Assembly (NCBI GenBank): GCA_016858145.1 | Contig: JAEHOE010000162.1 | Coordinates: forward strand, 186,001 to 250,000 | Reading direction: 5' to 3' | Length of the DNA: 64,000 nt | From: Edaphochlamys debaryana | Taxonomy: Eukaryota; Chlorophyta; Chlorophyceae; Chlamydomonadales | Shown here: piece by piece, positions 1 through 11,100 of the stretch | Position numbering within the stretch: position 1 is the stretch's first letter | How the letters are laid out: each line of letters starts with the position of its first letter | Position numbers and translations under genes: made by a program | The notes under the pieces: generated by a model | The model's database searches: none | The model's input: only the letters and a program-made list of their open reading frames with translations | Told to the model about the DNA's origin: nothing

Positions 1-1
1 C

Positions 2-3000
2 CGCGATAGCGGCGATGGGGACTTCGTGGGGATTGAGGTGGACCCAGCCACCTTGCGGAGAGCAGACGATGGAAGCGGCACCGGCGGAGGCGATGCAGGC
101 GCGGACGGGGAGGAGGACTGGGGCGTGGACCTCCTGCACCTGCCCCACCTGCGGCTGGTGGGGTCGGCGGTGGAGGGCCGGCCGCTCAGCAGGGTAGCAC
201 CGCTGCTGCAGGTGCGTGTGGGGAGAGGAGAAGGGCGTGGTAGCACGAGTGCATGTAGACAGGAATCCGGCTGCCGGGAGCGCCCTCGGCCGACCGAGGG
301 GGGCCTCGGGGGCACGCCTGATGACGTGGTGTCCCCTTCGCAGGGAAGGGATGGGGGGTTCGGGGCTGGTTCGGGGCTGCGCGAGGCCTGCCCAGAAGAG
401 TGTCAGTCCGACAATTCTGGGGCTCTCGTAGGCCCGGTGGTGCGCACAGGCCCTGGGCGTGGGCCTGGGATGCAGAAGCGGTCGTCATGACAGGACCGCA
501 CCCGTGTCTAGATGGTCCCTGTGTGCTGGACTCCTTCGAGCCTTTGCCAACTCATTCCGCACCTGGCCCCACTTCGCCGCCTCAACCCGCAGTGCCTCAA
601 CTGCAGCCGCGTGACGGTGGAGGGCCTCCGCATCGCCCCCCTGCGGGCCGCAGCGAGCGCCGACCCCGGCGCGCTGCCCGCCTGGGGCGCGGTTCGCTTC
701 GCGGGCCTGCAGCGGGGCGCTGATCTGCAGCACGTGGACTGTACGGGCGTACGGCAGGCCCATCGCTGGGCCTGCGTACTGCTGCAGCTCACGTCGCAGC
801 AGGGCGGGCCTGCGGCGGATGGGGACGCGGCGCTGACCAGCGAGGCCCCCGTGATCCGAATCCTGGACAGCAGCTTCATAAACAATGCGGCGGGGGACGC
901 CGACCCAGATCAACCGCCGCCGCCAGAGGGCCCGTCGCTGCCGCAGTCCCCGGCGGAGTTTGTGGCTCCGGACATGCCGCTGTCGCCGCCGCCCCCGCAA
1001 ACGATTCCCGGGATGCCAGACGCGCCGCCTCCGCCAGCAGGTGGCAGTCGCCGGCGGTTGGCACTAGCTGACGACCCGGCTGTGCTGGCGGGAGCGTCAA
1101 AGGCCATGCCAGGGGCTGCAGCCGGTTCTGATGACGGGCTGGCCCGCCGCGCGACCGGGGCCTCAATCCATGCGCGGGCGCCTTTCCCTGCGCTGGTGGG
1201 CTCCGCCTTGCCAAGCGCTCAGCGCAGGCAGCTCAGGCAGGACGCAGGCGGCTGCCCGGACGCTCTGTCGTGCTCCGACAGTACCGTCAACCAGTGGGTC
1301 TTCGGGGCTGTGCTGCTGGTCCGCACCTCCGGGAGCGGGCCGGGGCCGGCGCGTGTGGTGCTGCAGCGCACAGCCATGGAGCGAAACACTGGAGAAATCG
1401 GGGCTGGGCTGGCGATTTATGAACTGGTGAGGCAAGGGAGCGGGGGGGCATGCGCGGCCTACCCAACCACTGAGCGCCTGCGCTGTGTCGGGCGTGAGGC
1501 CAGGCGCGGACAAGCCTGAGAGAGGAATGCGCGGGAAGCCTGTCTGCCAGTCGCGCCTGTGCTGCCCCGTTGTGTTGTTTGGCAGCCCCGCTGCCCCGTT
1601 CCACTCCTCCTCACCGCCCGCCCCACGCCCATGCATGCACGCGCTACGCCCCTCCCCACAGGGCGGAGTCCAGCTGAGCGTCCTGGCCAGCCGCCTGGCC
1701 GAGAACCACGCCGCGCGGTTTGCGGGCGGCGCGTTGGTCCTGCAGGATGGCCTCCTGTCCCCCGGCACGGGCGCTGCTGTGGAGCTCGCGTGCGGAACTG
1801 AAATGGTCGGGAACACCGCCACCACCGAGGGCGGCGGCGCTGCCGTCTACGCTGCCGTCATCAACAGCTTCTCAGTCACTTCAGGGACCACGGCGCAGGG
1901 CAACCGCGCGGCCGCTGCAGGCGGCGCGATCTTCCTCGCTTCCATGGTTGCCGAGGTCAGCGGCGTGACCATCAGCGGCGGCTCGACCCTATCAGGAAAC
2001 GTGGTCTCGGGGCTTTCCACGGGCATTGGGTTCAGCGGAGGCGGCGCGCTCGCCATCACCGCCACGGGCAGCGTGGGAAACGTGGCAATCATCGACGCGA
2101 CGCTGGACGGAAACCGCGCTGTGGAGGGTCCCTCCGGCAGCGCCGGCGGCGCTGTGATGATCTTTTCGACGGGTGGCGACGTCGGGCTCGTGTCCATCAG
2201 CAACAGCTCCCTTTCCGACAACGCCCTGATCGGCAACGACCTACAGCACCAGGTCCAGGGCGGTGCGCTTTTCGTCACTGGCGCTGGATCCCTGGCCGGC
2301 CTTGTCGTCAGCAGTGGCAGCGTGATTGCTCGCAACACCATCACAAGCAAGGCGGGTGACTCGTACACCGGCTCAGGCGGAGCGATTTACCTGGACGGCC
2401 AGGCGAAAGAGGGCCCGGCGGACAGAGTTGGGCCCGTCAGCATCTCTGGGGGCAGCCGCATCGACAGCAACGGAGCAACCGAGGGTGGTGCGATGTACGT
2501 GAGGACCGCAGCTGGAGTCATCACCGTCAACCTCGACAACGGCACTCTTGCCAACAATGTCGCCGTTTCCGGTGGGGGCCTTTACTTTATCGGCAAGCCA
2601 GGCTACGCCGTTCGCATCTCTGGTGCCAGCCCCATCGAGAGCAACCAAGCAAGCGAGGGTGGTGCGATGTACATTAGCGCCGAAGGAGGAGACGTCACGG
2701 TCACGCTCGACAACTCCACGCTTGCCAACAACGTTGCGGCCGCTTCCGGTGGCGGCCTCTACGTCAAGGGCAATCCGGACCGCGCCGTTCGCATTACGCT
2801 GGCGGCTGGGGCCGCCATCTCCGGTAATACCGCAGCTGGAGATGGAGGCGGGCTTTACGTCCTAGCCGACGCGGGTCAGGCCTCAATCAGCTTAACGGTT
2901 GGTGAAGGCGCAGCCATCGCTGGGAACAGTGCCACCGGCAGTCAGAGCGCTGGCGGCGGCGTGTGTGTCCGCAGCGCTGGAGACGCGTCTGGCGTCAGCG

Positions 3001-5101
3001 CTTGGGTGAACGGGCCCGGCATGATTGCCGAGAACACCGCTGCAGCCGGTGCGGGCCTGGCCATCTCTGCCAGCGCTGGCAGCGTGGTGCAGCTCTCTGA
3101 TGGTATCAAGATCCTTGGCAACACGGCCACCAGCTTTACCGATGATTCTGGCCAGATAATTACTACGGCCATGGGCGGCGGCCTGCAGTTTGCATCCGGC
3201 GCAGCTGACGTCACCGTCAGCATCAGCGGCAACGGGACGGTCATTGGCGGGAACAGCGCGCTCGGCGTGAGCGGCGCGGGCGCCGGCCTGCATGTGGCCA
3301 CGAAAGGCGGGGTCACGGTCACACTTAGCGACGGCGCGGCTATCGTCAACAATACCTGTCAGACTAGCGGCGGAGGCATGTATCTAACCTCCATCTCAGG
3401 CGTGTTCCTGGAGTTCAACGCTGCCACATGCGAGCTCAATGGCGGTTTTGCCGGCGGCTGCGCCTACGTGCTTGCCAACAGCAAAGCGCCCGCGCAGCTG
3501 ACGCTGAACGACCAGACGCTGATTGCCAACAACAGCGCGAGCGAGGGCGGCACCGGCGGGTGAGCACGCGCTCGGCGGAGGCGGGGGGAGGCGGGGGGGC
3601 TGGCCTGGGCTGGGGGCGGGGTCGGGGCTGAGCTTCAACCTCCTCTCAACCTCCCCTTCAACCTCCTCTCCGCCGGCGCGCTGCACGCTGAACCAGGCTG
3701 CCTAGTCACAGAGTCGCCCACGCCCTCCCCTCCCCTCCTCTGCCCTTCCCCAGGGGCTTCGACGTCACCGGCGGGCCGATCTCCGTACGGGTGCTGGGGG
3801 GCAGTACATTGTACGGCAACTACGCTGGGGGCCAGGGCGGTGGCATGCTGCTCAGCTCCACGTCAGCATCCGTGGATACCGACGTCGAGGTCGTGATTGA
3901 TGGCTCGCAGATGTCGTACAACACGGCCGGTGAGTCACACCACCGTCGTGCCCGGTCTGCTCTGGCGTTTGTCCGCGGCTTCCCGCCCTTCAGGTCGTGC
4001 CCTCCTGTGCTGACGGCCGCCACTGCATTGTTCCTTGCTTGTGTGTGCAGGCGGGCTCGGTGGCGCCATCCGTCTATCCACCAGCACGGGCGGTGCCCTG
4101 ACCTGGCTGTACGTGGGCGGCGGCAGCGTGCTCGAGGGCAACACGGGCGCCGCGGGCGGTGCCCTGTCCTTTGAGGTGAGCAGGGACCGGGCCTGAGCAT
4201 AGGGATAGGAGCGAGGACTTGATGACGCGAGTCACACAGGGACAACCAGATGCCCCGGGCAGGCTTCCTGTGGTAAACTCATGGCGGAAGGCAGCTGAGG
4301 CCACAGCGCACCCCGTCCTTGCCCCAACACCCGCACGTCCTTCCCGCCCGCTCCCTGCAGGCGTCCATCATCCAGAACGTCACCCTCACCGGTGGAAGCC
4401 TCTTCCATGACAACCACGCAACCGCATCCGCCGCCGACGACGTGGTTGGCAACGGCGGGGCAGTATCGCTCCTGGTGAGAGCCGCCGGGTGGGCGAAGGC
4501 GGACGGGTTTCCTGAAGGCAGCACACGACTTGTGCCTGTGTTTGAGCTGATTCGCGTTCAACCTCACAACTTGCACTCCACAACTGCTCCCTATCTGCTT
4601 GCCGCGCAGGCCAACAATGGCAACATCGAGTCCTTTGTGATCGACGCCGGGGTGCAGTTTGTGGGCTGCTCGGCGACTGGCTCTGGCGGCGCCTTAGCCG
4701 CAAACGCCTCCGGCTCTACCACCGACCAGAACCCCTCCAACCAAGTGCACCTCAGCCTCCGCGGCAGCGTGGTTGGCGCAAACTGCACCGCGAAGGGCAG
4801 CGGCGGGGGCGGCTTCCTCTTCATCACGTCGTCAGACGACGAAGCGCCTGGCAGCCTGCGCATCGAAGACAACGTCACCCTGTACGGCAACAGCGCGGAG
4901 GCCGGTTCCGGCGGCGCCATCCTGGCAACCGGCTACCACGAGGTGTCTCTGTACGACAGTGCACTGTACGACAACTGGGCCGCGGGTGATGGTGGTGCTG
5001 TGGCCCTGGCGGGCATGCCTCCGCATCTGGACGTGGCGAGGGTGGCCATGACCGGCAACCGTGCTGTGCGCGGTGCAGGCGGAGCGCTGTGGGTTTCCAA
5101 G
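2..5101 (+). other. Beta-helix repeat exons 1-7 of the giant gene
   Basis: Exons: 2-211, 593-1426, 1662-3559, 3754-3929, 4051-4175, 4361-4474, 4610-5101. The third exon alone encodes about 630 residues of near-regular rungs with the pattern (V/I)x(I/L)x(N/D/S)..I..N.A..GGG(L/A)(Y/F)(V/I), typical of right-handed parallel beta-helices (Pmp or pectate-lyase-like folds). Within 2461-2780 a rung pair is nearly duplicated at protein level: the motifs TLANNV and GGGLY occur twice with the same spacing, indicating recent internal expansion. No catalytic pectinase residues were recognised, so a structural or adhesive role is more likely than enzymatic. Confidence 0.8.
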
Positions 5102-8100
5102 GTACGCGGGATTTGCGCGCGCAATCTTGGGCAGCTGGGGTCACCTTAGACTAGGGCCAACGGCAACTGCGGATCGCTGGGGTGCACAGCGTGTGCTTTG
5201 GCGCCACCCGACGGCTACCCCTTCTAGTGCCGCCGCCGGCCCTACTTTCCTGCCCGTCTTGGGGTTCACCCTGTGCGTTGGCGCCGCCCAACCGCCACCC
5301 TAACAAGCGCTGCCCCTTTTCGCCTGCCTCTCCCGCCCTCCCTGCAGGAGGCCGCCACGGGTGCGGCCTGCAGCCGCTGCGGCCTCAGCATCCCGATCCC
5401 GGGCCTGGACGAGGCGGGCCACGAGGCCTCGCTCCTCACCATCACCTCGGCCAACTTCACACGGAACCGCGCCCGTCGTGACGGCGGCGCGATCTACGTC
5501 GCGCCGCCCACAACCTGCTGCGATACCTTCATCTCGCTCAACGTCACCTCCACCAACCTGCTCCAAAACCACGCGGACGGAGCGGGCGGAGCGATCGCAG
5601 GCCTGACCTTCGCGACCGCGAGATCTCCGCCCGCGCAGCTCCGGCTGCGCGTCAGCCAGTGCCGCCTAGCCGACAACAACGCTGGCTCTGACACCAATGC
5701 GTACACCGGCATTGCGTCGAGCGGAGGCGCGCTGTTCGCGTGGTATCAGCCGCAGGAGACGTCGTCGCAAGACATGCAGTCGGCGTGCCTGGTGGAAACG
5801 ACAGACAGCACGTTTGAGAGCAACAGCGTTACGGGCGGCTCGGGCGGGGCAGTGGCCATGGTTTCTTGTAGCCTGGTTGCGACTCGCTGCAACCTCACGA
5901 ACAATTGGGCGGGCCTCAGCGGCGGTGCGGTGACGGCCCTTCATGTGGGGCGGAGCCCGGCCGTGGCTGCGTTGGCGGCACCGGCCGCCATTGCCGCGGC
6001 GCCGCCGCCCCCGCCGCCGCCGTCGCCGCCGCCGCTGAGGCCGCTGCAACCTCCCCCGCAACCCCTGCCTCCGCTGCTTCCGTCCCCACCGCCGCCGCCG
6101 CCGTTGCAGCCCCCGCTGCTGCCGCCGCCGCCGCAGCTGCCTCAGCCGGCCCTGCCGCTGTCGCCGCCGCCTCAGCAGCCGCAGCTGCCGGCACCGCAGC
6201 CCCCAGCGCTGCCCGCGCCCCAAGCCCCGCTGGCTATCGCCACCCGACGTCTGCTGCAGTCAGGCTGCAACTCTCACGACCAAGCCGGCAGCAGCCTGCC
6301 CTCATTGGACCCCTCAGAGGCCCTCTGGCTGAGGCAGGGGCGCCGGCTGCACTCCCTCCTCACAGGAGCGGGCCTGGGCCCTGGCGCCACAGCCCACACT
6401 GAGGCTGGCGGCCTGGGCCCTAGTCGCGTCGGGCGTGGTCTACTCCAGGAGGGGGGAGCGGGTGTGCCGCCGCCCCCGGACGCGCCGACCCCCCCGTCAA
6501 GCCCTCTGCCCCCAGAGCCAGCGCTCCCGCCCGCGCCGTTCAGCCCTCCGCAGCCTCCGCTTCGCCCACCCCCGCGGGCGCCGTTGCCTCCAGCGCCCCC
6601 AGGCGCTGCGCCGCCTTTCCAGCTGCCCTCGATCCTGCCCGACTACTGCTTTGAGGTTTTCTGGAGGACCGAGCTGATCAACTGCACCCTGTCCGACAAC
6701 GCCGCCCGACTGGAGTTCGGCGGCGGCCTGTACGCCGAGTCGTCGATGAAGGGCCGCATCACGCTGTACGGCACCAACGTGACGTACAACCGGGCGGCGG
6801 CGCAGCACGGTGAGCCGAGTGTTCTTCATAAGCGGATTTCACACACGGGGTACGACTGTCCTAGCCGTGAGGACTGATAGGCACCCAACTAGCGTGCCAG
6901 CCCTTATCTCTCACACTCCCCCTCGGGCGGCGGCTTGTCTAACCGCAAGCCCGAATAACTCGGTGATAACAAACGCAGGCTGGTGCCGCCGTCGGCCCTA
7001 CTTGCCTGCCCTTCTTGGGGTTTACCCTGTGCGTTACCCTCCACCTGACCGTCCACCTTCCCATCTAACCCAATTGCCTGTTGTCTATCAGGCGGCGGCA
7101 CGCTACTGGCTGCGCATGACTCATGCGCTGCGGCGGCGGTCATTGCTTCCAGGGTGGAGGGAAACGTGGTGGCGCTGCGGAGCGGCGGGGGCCTATACCT
7201 CCTGGCGGGTGCCGATGCACGGGTGAGTCTCTGGCCTTTGACTGCCTACGCATGCCGTGGTGCAAACATGACTAAACCGCATCAGCGCACTCCACGCTCC
7301 TCCTCCTCAACCCCCCTGCTTCCCTCTTACCCGCCCCCCGCCCCCCGCTCCCCGACCCGCAGGTGGGGCTGGTGGGGGCGCAGGTGCTGTACAACGAGGC
7401 AGCAGGCGCAGGCGGGGTGAGCACGAAGCGGAGGCGGGGGGAGGCGGGGGGGCTGGGCTGGGCTGGGCTGGGAGGCGGGGGGGCTGGGCTGGGCTGGGCT
7501 GGGGGCTGGGCTTAGGGCAGCACGCAGCGCAGCGCTGTGTCATCGGCCGCGTTGCATCGCGGCGCCAGGCCCCGCTTTTGAGCTCGCGCTTGCTGCTGCA
7601 CCAGGCTGCCAAGGCATAGGTCGCGCACAATGAAATCGCTTCAGAGATATCACTAGCGCCAATGTCTTCACCAAGGCCATTTGGGCCGAGGGCACCGCGC
7701 CGAGGGCGGCCGCGGGCAGCAGCCCGGCGGCGAGGGCCTCGGCTACGGTTCGGTAGAGTCGCCCTCGATCTCCCCTCCCCTCCTCTGCCCTTCCCCAGGG
7801 TTTGGTGCTGGACGTGCGGCGGGGCGCGGCGGAGGCCATTGTCACTCACTCGGCGGTGTCCGGCAACAGGGCCAAGTCAGGCGGCGGAGGCGGCCTGCAG
7901 GTGGGGCCGGGACTGGGGCATGGCGCTTGGTTGTCAGCCATTTTGGGAGGTGGGGCTTCACCCTGTCCGCTGTAGTTTATGGTCAACTCGGGACTGGGGC
8001 ATTGTGCTTGGTGCTTGGTCGTTTGCCAGCGGTCTGGGAGGTGGGGTTCAACCCGTAAGCTGTGGAATGTGGTGCAGGTTCTAAGCTGCCTGGCGCCCTC

Positions 8101-11100
8101 CACGTTTGCTTTCCTCCTCCTTCCAGGCGATTGCCGAGCACAATGCGACCCTGCGTCTTGAGAACAGCACCTTCCAGGTGAGCGCCCTGCGTCGGCCACC
8201 CCCCATCCGCCCCACGTGCCTGCCGTGTCTGCCCGTTGGGCCTTGCCGCAATGGCCCCGCCTCCCTCCTCACCCTCCTCCTTCCAACCCTACCCGTCCTC
8301 CCCAGGGCAACACCGCTGTGGGCTCGGACGGCTCCGGCGGTGGGCTGCAGGTGGGCAGCGAGTGCGGGTCCCGGCTCAGGCTCACCGGCCTCGACCTCAC
8401 AAGCAACCGCGCATCGGGCGACGGAGGCGGCCTGTGGCTCGCCGCCTCCGCCACCGGAGCCGGCGCCGGCAGCGTCAGCCGCCTCACCGCCGCCGCCTCC
8501 AGCAACTTCACGGCCGCAGCCGCGGAGTGCAGCACGAGCGACCCGGCCTGGCTCACGGGGCTGACGGCGGATGGGAACTTTGCCGGAGGCAGCGGAGGTG
8601 AGCGGGGTGGGAGGGGCGGGGGCAGGCGGGGGCACGATTGCGTCATCAGCCGCGTTGCATGGACGCTTCAACGAGCCACGGCTGAGCTGCATCTCGCGCC
8701 CACGTGTCCCGTGCCCAGGCGGTCTCTGGCTGGGGCCGACCACGCCGGCCTACGCTGACGAACTGGCCATGTACGACAATACGGCAGGCGGAGGAGGAGG
8801 AGGTACGGACAAGGGGCGGAGGGGGGGGGAGGCGGGGGGGCTGGGCTGGGGGCGGCGTTGCCGTACAGCTTAACCGCCTACTACAGCTGTGAAGCCATAG
8901 GCGATGACGCAACCGTGCCCCCGCCCCCGCCTGAGGACAGGTCTGGCGGCGGTGAACTGCTCGTACCTGTTCCTGAACGGCAGCGCCGCCACGCGCTGCC
9001 AGGCGGGCGGAGCGGGCGGCGGCGTGTTTGCGTCGGGCTGTGCGCGCGTGCTCATCACGGTGAGTCGAGCGGTGATGTGAGCTGTCTTGGAGACGGTTTC
9101 ATGGGGCTAGACGGCGGCTGCCTAGAGGGCCATGAGCATGCACACGGTCGCCGTGCATTCTGAGCCTCCAGCCTTCGTTCGAAGAGGCGGTGAGGCGCTT
9201 GACTACGACACGGCCACTGGGCACTCCCAGGTGTATTCGCACTCCCTTCACTGCCCTATGCCCCCACCCCCATTGTCGACGGCCCTCTTCTCCTGGTTCC
9301 TCCGCTCCCTTTTCTCACACCTCTCTCACTGCCCACACCACCACCACCGCAGTACCTCAACCTGACCGACTGCGCAGCCGGCACCGCCGGCGGCGGCCTG
9401 TACGCCGCGGGCGTGCCCTCCGGCTCCCCCGGCCAAGGCGCCGTCCTGGCGGCCTCCTCCGCCTCAGCGCCCGCCGTGCCCTCCGCCACGCCGCCCTTCA
9501 ACCTCCTGTCTTCCGGCGCGCTGCCCGCCGGCGGCTTCGCCTTCACCTCCTCCGTGCTCCACCGCCTCGCAGCCCGCAACAACACCGCCGGCGCCAGCAC
9601 CGCCGCCGCCTCGCTCTCCGCCATCGAAATCGACCCGCTCTGCCCCGACTTCTCCTCCACCTCCTCCGCCTCCTCCTCCTCCGCCTCCGCCACCGGCTCG
9701 GCGGCGGCGGCGTGTGCCTACGGCTCCACAGGGCAGGGCGGCGCGCTGTTCAGCTCCGGCAGCCAGGCGCTGCTCTTCAGTCAGGCCAACCTGGAGGCGG
9801 GCAACGCCGCCCGCCTGGGCGCGTCGCTGGCCACGTCGCAGCGCTGCGAGGCGGTGCCGAGCAACGTCACCACCGACCCCGCGCAGGTGGGGCTTTTGGT
9901 TTTGGGGGAGAGGACGGACCGAGCATGGGTCCCGGTGCGCAGCCACACGTGTGGGGGTCCGCTTGTGGGGCATAAGCGGCACGTACCCCAGCGTTTGCCC
10001 GCGGCCCCCTTTGGAGACCTCCCTCACCCATATCTGGCAACCCCCGTCACGTTACGTTGGCCCCCCCTCCCCAGGCCGCCGACCTGCCCCTGCAGGAGCT
10101 GCAGGACTGGCGCAACTCGTTCGCCTGGCTGGACCTGGCGGCGCGGCAGCGCTGCTGGCTGCTGGTCGTCAGCGACTCGCTCATGCCGCCGCTGGCCAAC
10201 GCGCTGGTGCCGCCGCCGCCGCCGCCGGTGCCAGCGCCGCCGGGCCTGGCCCCCGCCGCCGCGCCGCCAGCGCCGCCGCCGCCCGTCGCGTCGCGCCAGG
10301 TGCGCCCAGGATCCCGGCCCCTGAGTTTCCTTTATTTGACTCTCGCCGTTGTCTCGCGAGATGTACTCTACGTTGCCTTGACTCATACCGTAGTCTCGAA
10401 CCCAACCAGGGACTATACCGACCTGCCCGTCTTGCCCCTTGCCGCAACCCTCGCAGGCTCTGCAGCTGTGGGTGTCGGACCTCACCGCCTCCGGTGTCAC
10501 CGCCGCCTGCAGCGACACCACCGCATGGCTCGTCGCGCTGACGCCGGACAGCCCCGCCTGGGCCAACACGTCCGCCGCCGAGCACATCACAGGGCCGAAC
10601 GGTGTCGGTCAGCGACTTCGCGCGACCGTGTCCGCTTACCTCCGGTCGCCCGCGCTCGCGAGCGCGATCACCACCAGCCCAGCTCCTATTAGCATCAACA
10701 GCAACGTCACGAGCTCGATTAGCGCGGGCGCGAGCGACACGCTCGTGAGGCGCTATCAATCGCTGATGGACACATTGTCGCGATGCTGGGCTGGACCGAA
10801 GCTTGACGACGGCGTTCGCGACTCATCGCTCGAGAAGTCGCCTTACCTGGGCCTGCCGCCCATGCGCATGGGGTTATTGGACGTGGGCGCCGCGACGCGG
10901 TGGGAATTTGACCCGCCGGATCCTGCCTTGCCGCCGTACCAGACGCGATCCACGACCGTGGGCGTGCAGCGCCTGGTCCGACTGCGCCCCGGCGACTTCT
11001 TCGACATCTCCGTACAGCTGTACGACCAGTTTGGCCAGGCCGTAACGACAGGTGAGCGGGGGCACTGCTTCACCTTTCCCATCTCCTCACCTGACCCCTG

